From EA-27 sp964396265 (GTDB lineage: Archaea > Thermoplasmatota > Thermoplasmata > RBG-16-68-12 > EA-27): 64,000 nt of DNA. Shown here in pieces: positions 51,192 through 60,082 of the stretch. Numbering within the stretch: position 1 is the stretch's first letter; each line of letters starts with the position of its first letter. Made by a program: the position numbers and the translations under genes. The stretch covers positions 7,599-71,598 of the forward strand of contig CAYNEM010000014.1 in the NCBI GenBank assembly GCA_964396265.1, given 5' to 3'. The notes beneath the pieces are model-generated. The model was not told the origin of the DNA, searched no databases, and saw only the letters and a list, made by a program, of their open reading frames with translations.

Positions 51192-53213
51192 GTGCGAAGG
51201 CTTGTCATCGCGGAGAAAGGCTCCGCGGCCCTGCGCCTCGCCATCGTCCTCTCAGGCGGCACGCTCAAGCGCCGCCGCCAAGGCGTGACCGTCTTCGAGT
51301 TCGCGCGGGACGGGATCGACCACGCGGTGATCGGTCTCCGTGGACACATCGTCGAGATCGACTACCCGCCAGAGTTCCGTGACTGGGACGCCGCGGACCT
51401 CGACGCGCTCCTCGCCGCCAAACCCGTGGAAGAGGTCAGCGAGCCGGCGATCGGGGACGCGATCCGGGCGTTGGCGGTGGGCGCGGACGAGATCGTAATC
51501 GCGACGGACTTCGACCGCGAGGGTGAGCTCATCGGTGCGGAGGCCGTGCGCATCGCCCGGGATGTCTCCCCCGGCTTCACTGTCAAGCGTGCACGGTTCA
51601 GCTCGCTCAGCCGCTGGGACATCGAGGAGGCCTTCCGGAACCTCTCGGACCTCGACGATCGGTTGGCGGCGTCCGCGCGGGCGCGGGAGGAGGTCGACCT
51701 CGCCTGGGGCGCCGTCCTCACGCGGTTCCTGTCCCTCGCGTGCGGGATGCGCGGGCGGGAGTTCCTCTCCGTCGGTCGAGTGCAGACGCCGACGCTCGCG
51801 CTCCTCGTGGAGCGGGAACGGGAGGCGGAGGAGTTCGTCCCCCAGCCGTACTGGATCGTCACCGCCACCGTCGGGGATCCGCCGGTCACCGCGACGCACC
51901 AGAGCGAGCGCTTCTGGCAGCAGGACGAGGCGGACGCGGCACAGGGCCGCGCCGAGCTCGCCGAGGAAGCAGTCGTCACGAACTACGACGTTCGATCGAT
52001 GGAAGGCCACCGGCCACCACCATTCAACACGACCTCGTTCCTCGCGGAGGCGACGCGCCTCGGACTGAGCGCCGTCAAGGCGATGCTCATCGCGGAGGAC
52101 CTGTACCGCGCAGGGCAACTGTCCTATCCACGGACGGACAACACGGTGTACCCGTCCAGCTTGAACCTGCGTGCCACCCTCGAACGCTTGCGCGAGTCCG
52201 ATTTGGCGGCGGAGGTGGAGGAGGTCCTCGCCCAGGAGTCCCTTCGCCCCTCCCGAGGCCCGATGGCGACGACGGACCATCCGCCGATCTACCCGACTGC
52301 AGGCGCTCGCCGGGACGCCCTGAAGCCGGACACCTGGCGGGTGTACGACCTCGTGGTCCGGCGGTTCCTAGCCACCCTCGCGCCCCCGGCGTCGGAGCGG
52401 GACACCGCCGCGGAGTTCGACCTTGGCGGCGAGGCGTTCTTTGCGCACGGGCGGGAGATCGTCGATCCGGGTTGGCGGAAGTTCTACGGACCGCAGGCAA
52501 CCCCTTCGCCCATCCCCGTCGTTGCCGTCGGGGACCGGCTCCCCGTTCTGGCGGTGGTCGAGGAACACCGGCAGACGGACCCGCCGACACGATACACGCA
52601 GGGCCATGTCATCCAGGAGATGGAGAAGCAGGGCCTTGGCACGAAGTCCACGCGGCACGAGATCCTGCAGAAACTGTACGACCGGGGCTACGTCGAAGGG
52701 CGTACGCTCCGCGCGACCGCAGCGGGGCGCGCCGTCGTGGAAGCGCTGGAGGCCCACGGAGGGCAGGTGACGCGGCCCGAGATGACCGCCAAGCTGGAGG
52801 GGGCGATGGACGCGATCGCCGTCGGCTCGCGGTCCCTTGAGGACGTCGTCGCGGAGAGCCGCGCGCTGCTCGCGTCGGTCCTCGCGGAGATGCGGGGCCG
52901 CTCCGCTGGGATCTCGGCCTGGGTCCGCACCGCGATCGCGAACGAGGTCGAGGTGGGGACGTGCGAGAAGTGCGGCGGCGTCATGCTCATCCGCAAGGCA
53001 CGGACGGGACACCGCTTCCTCGGATGCTCGAAGTTCCCGGAGTGCAGGAACACGCGCGGCCTGCCGAAGACGGGCCTCCTCGTCCCTTTGTTGGAGACGT
53101 GCGAGAGGTGCGGGTCCCGGAAGCTCGCCCACGTCCACCGGGGGATCGCGAACGTATGGTGCGCGACGCCCACGTGCCCGGACGCGGAGCTTGCGCGGAT
53201 CCTCGGGGTCTGA
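51192..53213 (+). CDS. Type IA DNA topoisomerase, short paralogue
   Basis: 673 residues from a GTG. TOPRIM IVIATDFDREGELIGAEA and catalytic Tyr312 in QLSYPRTDNTVYPSS are intact, as is LGTKSTRHEILQKLYDRGYVEG, so it should be active. It matches the first paralogue along its whole length but has only two zinc ribbons (CEKCGG...CSKFPEC and CERCGS...CATPTC) and no Lys-rich tail. The pair probably arose by tandem duplication and then split roles, for example bulk relaxation against decatenation or repair. Confidence 0.92.
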   Translation: MRRLVIAEKGSAALRLAIVLSGGTLKRRRQGVTVFEFARDGIDHAVIGLRGHIVEIDYPPEFRDWDAADLDALLAAKPVEEVSEPAIGDAIRALAVGADEIVIATDFDREGELIGAEAVRIARDVSPGFTVKRARFSSLSRWDIEEAFRNLSDLDDRLAASARAREEVDLAWGAVLTRFLSLACGMRGREFLSVGRVQTPTLALLVEREREAEEFVPQPYWIVTATVGDPPVTATHQSERFWQQDEADAAQGRAELAEEAVVTNYDVRSMEGHRPPPFNTTSFLAEATRLGLSAVKAMLIAEDLYRAGQLSYPRTDNTVYPSSLNLRATLERLRESDLAAEVEEVLAQESLRPSRGPMATTDHPPIYPTAGARRDALKPDTWRVYDLVVRRFLATLAPPASERDTAAEFDLGGEAFFAHGREIVDPGWRKFYGPQATPSPIPVVAVGDRLPVLAVVEEHRQTDPPTRYTQGHVIQEMEKQGLGTKSTRHEILQKLYDRGYVEGRTLRATAAGRAVVEALEAHGGQVTRPEMTAKLEGAMDAIAVGSRSLEDVVAESRALLASVLAEMRGRSAGISAWVRTAIANEVEVGTCEKCGGVMLIRKARTGHRFLGCSKFPECRNTRGLPKTGLLVPLLETCERCGSRKLAHVHRGIANVWCATPTCPDAELARILGV

Positions 53214-53255
53214 ATCGCCCCGCGGAGTCGCGACGCGGATGGCCTTCGTGGCGGA

Positions 53256-53924
53256 TCACCATGGCTCGCCGGCATTCCCGCCACAGAAGCGCGTCACGAG
53301 GTTGGCGGCGATGGCCGTCGCCTCGCGCAATGCATCCTCGGAAATTCCGGGCACGCCGCAGACGAGGAACCGCACGTCGCGTGTGTCGGACGTCACCTTG
53401 CTCGCCTCCGCGTCCCGGTACGGATAGATCGCGACGAGCCGGTCCGCATCCTCGCATACGACCTCGACCCCCTTGAGGGTCGCCGTCGACTCCATCCCGA
53501 TTCCGAGGAACGTCTCTCCCTGCCGGGCGCGTCGCATGCGCATGTCCCCGCGCAACTTTGCCGCGTCGAATGCCGCGAGCGCGACGCGGGTCTCGGCGGA
53601 CGCAAGGTTGTACGCGTCGACGAGCGTGTTGATCCGAGGGAACGGCTTTCCCTGGATCACGCGACGCAGGAGGGCCTCGGCCGCCGGTCGGACCTTCGTC
53701 GGGTCGACGCCGACCCGCCAGAAGAAATCCCGGTATGCGCGCAGGCGCGGCTCGTCCTTCAGGGTCTCGATCATGTACGTGCCGCGGTAATGATTCGTAC
53801 GCTCCTCCAGGAACGATGCCAAGGCGTCGTTTGCGGGTTCCACGCGGAGGCCTCGAACGTCGAACACCAGGGCCTCGAGGCCGGGGAACTCCGTCCCCAA
53901 ATCCGGATCCGGCCGCAGGGGCAC
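53256..53924 (-). CDS. B3/B4 tRNA-binding-domain protein (COG3382 type)
   Basis: 222 residues from a GTG, chosen because the motif AGTTCTTTGGCGG (also before gatE) stands about 20-32 nt upstream. It resembles the B3/B4 domain of the phenylalanyl-tRNA synthetase beta chain in stand-alone form: GKPFPRINTLVDAYNLAS, then ETFLGIGMESTATLKGVEVV and LVCGVPGISEDALREA. Such proteins may edit mischarged tRNA or bind free aminoacyl groups; the function is unproven. Confidence 0.8.
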   Translation of the reverse strand: MPLRPDPDLGTEFPGLEALVFDVRGLRVEPANDALASFLEERTNHYRGTYMIETLKDEPRLRAYRDFFWRVGVDPTKVRPAAEALLRRVIQGKPFPRINTLVDAYNLASAETRVALAAFDAAKLRGDMRMRRARQGETFLGIGMESTATLKGVEVVCEDADRLVAIYPYRDAEASKVTSDTRDVRFLVCGVPGISEDALREATAIAANLVTRFCGGNAGEPW

Positions 53925-54036
53925 ACGCCAGGAATCGCACAGCCGCCAAAGAACTTGCCCCGTTCGAACCCCGAAGGCTCCGGTGGAGTCGCACCGCCAA
54001 GTACTTGGACGGGAAATCGTTCGCCACAGGGCGTCC

Positions 54037-55191
54037 ATGGAGCACATCGTCATCCTTGGCGGCGGCTTCGGCGGCCTGACCGCCGCATCGGAGCTCGACC
54101 CGCTGGCGGCGTCCGGGAGGGCGCACGTCACGCTCATCGAGCGGAACACGCACTTCCGCATGGGGTTCAACAAGCAGTGGGTGCTCGACGGCCGTCGGCG
54201 GCCGGACGAAGGGCTTCGCCCGTACGCATCGCTCCGCGCACGCCACGTCACGTTCCTCCACGACGCGATCGCGTCAATCGACACGGCGAGAAGGACCGTG
54301 CACCTGAAGTCGCGAAGGCTCGAATACGACCACCTCGTCGTCGCGCTCGGTGCGGAGCTGGCCCCGGACCTGGTCCCGGGTCTCACGGAGGGCGCGTACG
54401 ACCTGTTCGACGACGCCGCCATTCCGACGCTGAAGGCCGCCGTGGAAGGGATGACGGAGGGCACGCTCGTCGTCGCCATCGCCTCCGTCCCGTTCAAGTG
54501 TCCGCCCGCGCCCTACGAGTACGCGCTCCTGCTCGACGACATGCTCCGCCGTCGCAAGGTGCGCGAGGCCGTGCGCCTCGTCCTCACGACCCCGGAGCCG
54601 CAGCCGATGCCCACCGCGGGGAAGGCGGTCGGGGACCAGGTGAAGGCGTTGCTCGCGGAGCGCGGGATCGAATACGAGACGCAGCACAAGCCGAAGGCCG
54701 TGGACGCCGCCACGCGCGTCGTGACGTACGAGAACGGGGTGAAGCTCGCCTACGGAATCCTGGCGGCGGTCCCGCCGCACCGCGCTCCGAAGGTCGTGCG
54801 GGATGCCGGGCTTACGGACGCCTCAGGCTTCGTGCCCGTCGAGCTCGGGACGTTCCGAACGTCCGCGCCGGACGTGTACGCGATCGGGGACGTGGCGGCG
54901 ATCAAGCTTCCCGGGGGAGGGCCGCATCCGAAGGCGGGCGTGTTCGCGGAGGCGCAGGCCCTCGCGGTGGCGCGCGCACTCATCGCACGGTTGGACGGCG
55001 TCGGCTCGCCGACGTACGAGGGCGTGGGCACCTGTTACGTGGAAACGGGACGCGGCATGGCCGCGCACGCAGAACTCCATCTCCTCGAACCGGATGGACC
55101 GCGGGCGAAGATGGAGACCCCTTCCGTCGCCGGACTCGCCGCCAAGGCGGAGTTCGAGCGCGAGCGGTTCGCCCGGTGGTTCGGCGGCTAG
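54037..55191 (+). CDS. FAD-dependent pyridine nucleotide-disulfide oxidoreductase (NDH-2/SQR-like)
   Basis: 384 residues. FAD-binding ILGGGFGGLTAASEL at the N-terminus, the second dinucleotide region near 140-180, and the C-terminal TSAPDVYAIGDVAAI that contacts FAD. It has the layout of type II NADH dehydrogenases and sulfide:quinone reductases. One conserved-type Cys lies in VPFKCPPAPYEYA, as in the SQR/FCSD branch, but the usual second and third redox Cys are not clear. A quinone-linked role is likely. Confidence 0.82.
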   Translation: MEHIVILGGGFGGLTAASELDPLAASGRAHVTLIERNTHFRMGFNKQWVLDGRRRPDEGLRPYASLRARHVTFLHDAIASIDTARRTVHLKSRRLEYDHLVVALGAELAPDLVPGLTEGAYDLFDDAAIPTLKAAVEGMTEGTLVVAIASVPFKCPPAPYEYALLLDDMLRRRKVREAVRLVLTTPEPQPMPTAGKAVGDQVKALLAERGIEYETQHKPKAVDAATRVVTYENGVKLAYGILAAVPPHRAPKVVRDAGLTDASGFVPVELGTFRTSAPDVYAIGDVAAIKLPGGGPHPKAGVFAEAQALAVARALIARLDGVGSPTYEGVGTCYVETGRGMAAHAELHLLEPDGPRAKMETPSVAGLAAKAEFERERFARWFGG

Positions 55192-55230
55192 CCCGCGTCC
55201 TTAAGGAAAGAGTGGGGTTGCCGAGGACCT

Positions 55231-55848
55231 ATGGGGACGAAGTGGCGCATCTCCGGATCGCTCCTCGGCGCGTGCAACTGCGACTGGGGCTGCCCTTGTA
55301 GTTTCGACGCGCCGCCGACGTACGGCGCATGCCATGGCACGTACGTGTGGATCGTGAAGACAGGGACCTTCGGAGCCACAGTCCGGCTCGACGGTCTCGC
55401 GTTCGCAAGCGCAGGCTCGCATCCGGGACCGATCCACCTGGGCCACGGGACGTCCGTCACGCTCGTGGACGACCGGGCGACCCCCGCGCAGCGCAAGGCG
55501 ATCGAGACGCTCCGGAGAGGTGGGGGCGGACCGCCGTTCTCCATCTTCGCGAAGACGACGGAGCGATGGCTCCCGACCGTGTACGCGCCGTTCGATGTCC
55601 GGCTCAACGGCGTCCGCAGCGTCGTCAAGGTGGACGGCGGTCGAACCTACCACCTCGCGATCTCGCGCATCAAGAACCCGGTCACGGGGGATGAGGAAGA
55701 GGTGTACCTCGACAAACCCACGGGGTTCACCGCCAAGCGGACGGAACTCGGGATGTCCCTTGTCGCGCGCGTCAACGTCCCCGGGCTCGTGTACGACGTC
55801 TCAGGCCAGTACGCAGAGTACAGCGAGTTCTCCTACTCCAGAAAGTAA
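55231..55848 (+). CDS. DUF1326-family protein
   Basis: 205 residues. The N-terminal block SLLGACNCDWGCPCSFDAPP and the following GACHG are the diagnostic Cys motif of DUF1326, a family of unknown role that often lies near membrane redox or metal genes. Four Cys within 20 residues could bind a metal. No signal peptide. A TATA-like CCTTAAGG is about 25-32 nt before the ATG. The stop abuts the stop of the convergent MBL gene. Confidence 0.85.
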   Translation: MGTKWRISGSLLGACNCDWGCPCSFDAPPTYGACHGTYVWIVKTGTFGATVRLDGLAFASAGSHPGPIHLGHGTSVTLVDDRATPAQRKAIETLRRGGGGPPFSIFAKTTERWLPTVYAPFDVRLNGVRSVVKVDGGRTYHLAISRIKNPVTGDEEEVYLDKPTGFTAKRTELGMSLVARVNVPGLVYDVSGQYAEYSEFSYSRK

Positions 55849-56481
55849 TCAGAGCTTCGCCGCGAGCGCCTTCACCTGCTGCGACCCGCCCCTCAGGACT
55901 GGCCCGCCGTGGCCGAACAGGATCGTCTCGAATTCGTAGTTCGCGAGCTTCTTGATCGACTGGCGGTGCTGCGCCGGGTCGATGTTGTACTTGTCGCTCA
56001 TCGGGCCCAGTCCCTTCTCGTTGTTCATCGAGTCGCCCGCCACGAGGATCTTCCGCTCCGTGTCGAGGAGCGAGAGGTGCCCCGGCGTGTGGCCCGGCGT
56101 GTGGATGACGAGGAACCCCTCGTACTTCTGCCCGTCCTCGAGCCGCACGTCCACGTTGACGGCCTCGTGGCGCTGGGGGCCCGGCGGTCCGGGATACACC
56201 TTCGTGCGCGCGACGAAATCCGCGTCGTCCCCGTGGACGGCGATCTTCGCGCCCGGGGCTCGGGACTTGATCGCCTTCAATCCGAGCACGTGGTCGGGGT
56301 GCGTGTGCGTCACGACGACGCTTGTGAGGTCCCCCGGCGCGCGGCCGTTCTTCCGGAGCCAGTTGAAGATGTCCTTGGCGGTGTCGTCCACGCTGGTGTC
56401 GACGAGGACGAGGCGGCCGTCCGTGAACAGCACGCAGTTCGCGAACGTCTCGATCAGATGGACGCCCTTCGCGATTTCCAT
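55849..56481 (-). CDS. Metallo-beta-lactamase-fold hydrolase
   Basis: 210 residues. The zinc motif VVTHTHPDHVLG (HxHxDH) is followed by HTPGHTPGHLSLLD, AGDSMNNEKG and a late FGHGGPVL, giving a full set of metal ligands for a glyoxalase-II-like two-metal site. Substrate unknown. The start was set at MEIAKGVHLIE, where the family normally begins; the open frame continues upstream without conserved sequence. Confidence 0.85.
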   Translation of the reverse strand: MEIAKGVHLIETFANCVLFTDGRLVLVDTSVDDTAKDIFNWLRKNGRAPGDLTSVVVTHTHPDHVLGLKAIKSRAPGAKIAVHGDDADFVARTKVYPGPPGPQRHEAVNVDVRLEDGQKYEGFLVIHTPGHTPGHLSLLDTERKILVAGDSMNNEKGLGPMSDKYNIDPAQHRQSIKKLANYEFETILFGHGGPVLRGGSQQVKALAAKL

Positions 56482-56604
56482 GGCTCTCCCCGGCGCGGCA
56501 TGGGGGAGTCCGGATATGAGCCTTCCCGCGATATCTTCACGGTCGCCCGTGCCGTCGAGCGGGGTGAACAAGATTTAGGTCGGGGGCCCCCGGCGCCCCT
56601 ACAT

Positions 56605-58275
56605 TCACCCCCAGCGGTTCCGGTGGAGGTCCAGGCTCGTCCGCAGCCGCCGGTCCGACAGGAGGTCTCTCTTCCCGCCGTTCGCCATGACCCTCGCCCG
56701 GGACCCCGGGCCGCAGTAGCGGTGGATGACAAACGGGGACGCGTAGAACGGCAGGAGCCACAGGAGGTTGTAGTACAGCCCGACCGGGTTCACGAACGCG
56801 AGACCGAAGCTCACGACGATGACGAGGACCACCGTGCCGCGGCCGACCTGCAGGATCTCGCGCATCGTCATCGGAGGCTCGTCCTTCGGCGTCACGGGGA
56901 ACCGCCGCGTCCGGTCGATGACGTAGAGAATCATGGATCGCACCTCGTGCGGCAGCATGATGGACCCGATCGCCCGGCTCAGGATGCGGGCCCGCTCAAA
57001 CGCCCAGAACCCGAGCCGTACTTGGACCAGCTTCGCGGCCGCAAACGAGAAGGTGATCGCGGAGAGCACGAGGATGAACCGAAACAGGGGGATCGACCAG
57101 ATGTACTCGAGCGGCGCGGTCGCCAAGTTCTGGCCGAACGCCACGAACGCATTGAACGAGGAGACGCGGCCGAACACCGCGAGGAGGATCGCGGCCATGA
57201 TCGCTACGTATGCGACGTGGCCCCAGGGAATCATGAGAAGGAGGACCTTCTTGTGCCACGGGATGCGGGCCGGCGGGACGAAGGAGAAGAACTCCATGGA
57301 GCCGCGCGTCCACTTGTTCTGCCGCTTCACGAACCCTCGGACGTTCTCGGGCAGAGCCTCCCAAGAGTGGAGGGGGACGAACGCGGACCCGTGGCCGCGG
57401 GATGCGAGGGCGACCGCGGTCGCGAAGTCCTCCGAGACGTATCGCTCGTCGAACCCGCCGATCTCGAGCACGCGGGCCGTCCGAATGAGCACGTTGTGAC
57501 CGTAGCACACGACCGTCCCCAGATACCCCGCGAGCTTCCGCTCCCACTCGTCGTGGCTGAGCAGGTGGGTCGGCGCGAGGGCGCTCGCGAACCTCACGTC
57601 CGTGTTCCAGATGTTGATCATGCCCTGGAAGATCGCGAGGTCCGCGTTGCCCGGGTGCTCCGCGTAACGCAGCGCGTGCGCGACCCAGTCCCGCGGGAAC
57701 AGGGAGTCCGCGTCGAGGAGGACGAAGTAATCGTAATCCTTTCCGTGACGGCGCAACCAGTTGTTGATCGCACCCGCCTTGAACCCCTTCCGGGCGTCCC
57801 GGCGGAGGACGCGGAAGCCCATCTCCACCGCCACGCGATCGACGACCGCGCGCTTCGCGGGGTCCGACGAGTCATCGAGCATGTACACGTCACATGGGTA
57901 CGTGGGCCGGATCGCACGGGCGCAGTCCGGCACGACGTCGTTCATGGTCGTGTACAGGACCGCGACCCTGGGCCGCCGGGGCAGCCGTTCGAGCGCCGGG
58001 AGATGGAACGGCGGGAGGACGAGGGAGAGAAGGCGCTTCGCGAAAGTGAACGCGAAGCTGAACAGGAACACGGTCATGAGGCCGAACTGGACGAGGGACA
58101 CCGTCTGGGACCAGTTCACGATCGCGAGCGAGAAAGCGGTAAGGGTTCCGAGCCAGATGGCGGCGACAAGGGCAAAGAACCGGCGTCCGAACGCCCTCTC
58201 CCGCGCCTCGCGGACCTCCCGCACGCCCTCTGGCGGCGGAGCGTGCCGCAAGCGTGGCGCGCCTGGACTCCCCAC
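56605..58275 (-). CDS. Membrane glycosyltransferase family 2 (cellulose-synthase-like)
   Basis: 556 residues from a GTG. Two N-terminal membrane helices (about 32-80) precede the GT2 domain, which has YMLDDSSD, VLLDADS (metal-binding DxD), YVSEDFATAVAL (catalytic Asp region) and KRQNKWTRGS in place of QxxRW (Arg to Lys). Three to five C-terminal helices form the channel. Such processive enzymes make and export beta-linked polysaccharide; there is no partner subunit next door, so the product is unknown. Confidence 0.85.
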   Translation of the reverse strand: MGSPGAPRLRHAPPPEGVREVREARERAFGRRFFALVAAIWLGTLTAFSLAIVNWSQTVSLVQFGLMTVFLFSFAFTFAKRLLSLVLPPFHLPALERLPRRPRVAVLYTTMNDVVPDCARAIRPTYPCDVYMLDDSSDPAKRAVVDRVAVEMGFRVLRRDARKGFKAGAINNWLRRHGKDYDYFVLLDADSLFPRDWVAHALRYAEHPGNADLAIFQGMINIWNTDVRFASALAPTHLLSHDEWERKLAGYLGTVVCYGHNVLIRTARVLEIGGFDERYVSEDFATAVALASRGHGSAFVPLHSWEALPENVRGFVKRQNKWTRGSMEFFSFVPPARIPWHKKVLLLMIPWGHVAYVAIMAAILLAVFGRVSSFNAFVAFGQNLATAPLEYIWSIPLFRFILVLSAITFSFAAAKLVQVRLGFWAFERARILSRAIGSIMLPHEVRSMILYVIDRTRRFPVTPKDEPPMTMREILQVGRGTVVLVIVVSFGLAFVNPVGLYYNLLWLLPFYASPFVIHRYCGPGSRARVMANGGKRDLLSDRRLRTSLDLHRNRWG

Positions 58276-58396
58276 GACCTCTCCCCGGGAGATGCGTTCG
58301 CTACCGACGGCTTAACCTTTGTGGCGCAGGATTCGGCCGCCCGGAGCCGCGAGGCCGCAACGGTCAAATCCCCGCGCCGATGTTCGCCCGTCGACG

Positions 58397-59149
58397 ATGG
58401 CCACCCGTCTGTTCTTCTGGCGGCGCGAGGCGGAGGATGCCGCCAGCGATGAGGCGCACGCGAAGCCCGGCCTCCTCTCCGACTTCATCCTCGGGAGCCA
58501 GGACGGCCTCGTGAACGTCCTCGGCGTGATCCTCGGCGTCGCGATCGCATCGCAGGAGATCCGGGTCATCCTTGCCGGGGGCCTCGCCGCCACCTTCGCG
58601 GAGTCGATCTCGATGGGCGCGGTCGCGTACACCACGACGCTCGCGCGGCGGGACCACTACCAGAGCGAGGTCGAGCGCGAACGGCGGGAGATGGTGGAGC
58701 TTCCGGACGTGGAGCGCGAGGAAGTGCGCAAGGTCTTCGAGGAATGGGGGTACGAGGGACGGGACCTGGAAGACCTCACGGACAAGATCGTCTCGAACCC
58801 GAAGGCGTGGCTCGAGTTCATGATGGCGCACGAGCTGAAGCTCGCCCCCGTGGACAAGACGCAGGCGCGGAAGAGCGCGCTCCTCGTCGGCGTTGCGGCG
58901 ATCGTGGGCTCCATCATCCCGCTCCTCCCGTTCCTCGCGTACGGAGGCACGGCGACGCAGAGCGAGATTTTCATGGGTATCCTCGTCTCCATGGTCCTGA
59001 GCGCCGTCACCCTGTTCCTGATCGGCTGGTACAAGGGAAAGGCGACGATCGGCCGCCCGTTCCGCAGCGGGACGCAGATGGTCGTCATCGGCATCGTGAG
59101 CGCCCTTGCCGGCTTCGGCATCGCGTACCTCGTCGGCGGCATGCCCTGA
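58397..59149 (+). CDS. VIT1/CCC1-family iron/manganese transporter
   Basis: 250 residues. DFILGSQDGLVNVLGVILGV in helix 1 and FAESISMGAVAYTTTLARRD in helix 2 are the family marks; the cytoplasmic EREEVRKVFEEWGYEG region supplies the Glu-rich metal domain; the last two helices end in GIAYLVGGMP. These transporters move Fe2+ or Mn2+ out of the cytosol. With the FTR1/DtxR pair at 8-10 kb it gives the cell both import and export for iron. A TATA-like GTCAAATCC is about 27-35 nt before the ATG. Confidence 0.88.
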   Translation: MATRLFFWRREAEDAASDEAHAKPGLLSDFILGSQDGLVNVLGVILGVAIASQEIRVILAGGLAATFAESISMGAVAYTTTLARRDHYQSEVERERREMVELPDVEREEVRKVFEEWGYEGRDLEDLTDKIVSNPKAWLEFMMAHELKLAPVDKTQARKSALLVGVAAIVGSIIPLLPFLAYGGTATQSEIFMGILVSMVLSAVTLFLIGWYKGKATIGRPFRSGTQMVVIGIVSALAGFGIAYLVGGMP

Positions 59150-59186
59150 GGCACCCTTAAGCGCGGGCGTGCGATTCGACGGCGCT

Positions 59187-60047
59187 GTGCCCCACGACAT
59201 CCGCATGGGCATCCGCGTCCGCGCGACGAAGGACCGTGTGTTCGAGCATCTGTTGACGCCCCACCACCTCGCCCGCTGGTGGTGCAGTTTCGCGCAGGTC
59301 TCCCCGAAACCCGGGGGCGCGTTCAACTTCGGCGGCGACTACTGCATCGTGCCGCCGGAGGGCCACGCGCACAAATGCGTCTTCACGGGGGGCGAGGTCC
59401 GGAAGAGCGTCACGTTCACCTGGCCCCTGTTCGGCGCGGACACCACCGCCAGATGGTCCGTCGAGGAGGAGGGCGAGACGTCGCGCTTCTCTCTCATCCA
59501 CGCGGGCATCGCGAAGGCCGAGGGACCGTGCGGTACGATCCTCGACGCGTACCGCGTGTGCCTCGGGAACCTGAAGGCGGTCTGCGAGAACCGTGGGGAC
59601 TCGCTGCGCCCCGAGTACGCTCCCCCGGCAGAGAAGGAGGTTCGTCTTGTGATCCTCATCGACGTCGCGCCGGAGAAGGTCTTCGAGGCGCTGGCGGCAC
59701 GGGACCATCTTGAGAGGTGGGCGACGCGCGGCGAGGCGGCGGACGTCGACCTCCGCCCGGGAGGGCGATACGCGTGGGGCTCCACGGTCGCATCCGTCCT
59801 GGCGGTGGAACCCGGCCGAAAGCTGTCGGTCGCGTGGCCCGGAAGGGGCACCGCCACCTTTGACCTCGAGCCCAAGGCGAGCGGCACGGGCGTCTACTTC
59901 CGCCACGAGGGCCTCTCCGAAGACGCACAGGAATTCCGCAACCTCCGCGGCCGGTGGTCCTCCCTCCTCGTGGACCTGAAGAACTACCTAGAGGCCGGCG
60001 AGGTCGGCTTCCTCGAGTCCTACGACGAGCAGCGGTCCGAATCTTGA
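59187..60047 (+). CDS. Two-domain AHSA1/SRPBCC protein
   Basis: 286 residues from a GTG (TATA-like CTTAAGCG about 24-31 nt upstream). Two helix-grip domains in tandem: residues 1-145 (RVFEHLLTPHHLARWWCSF, KPGGAFNFGGDY) and 150-265 (KVFEALAARDHLERWATRG, RPGGRYAWG). Each matches the AHSA1-like START family, which binds small hydrophobic ligands. The duplication within one chain is unusual. No partner gene points to a ligand. Confidence 0.78.
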   Translation: MPHDIRMGIRVRATKDRVFEHLLTPHHLARWWCSFAQVSPKPGGAFNFGGDYCIVPPEGHAHKCVFTGGEVRKSVTFTWPLFGADTTARWSVEEEGETSRFSLIHAGIAKAEGPCGTILDAYRVCLGNLKAVCENRGDSLRPEYAPPAEKEVRLVILIDVAPEKVFEALAARDHLERWATRGEAADVDLRPGGRYAWGSTVASVLAVEPGRKLSVAWPGRGTATFDLEPKASGTGVYFRHEGLSEDAQEFRNLRGRWSSLLVDLKNYLEAGEVGFLESYDEQRSES

Positions 60048-60082
60048 TAGGGCATCGCGGCCCTTGGCTCGGCGGGAGTCCC

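Noticed and set aside
53950..53980. GTTCGAACC resembling a tRNA T-loop
   Set aside because: Neither strand gives a matching T-stem, acceptor stem or anticodon arm around it; it lies in the spacer of two divergent genes.
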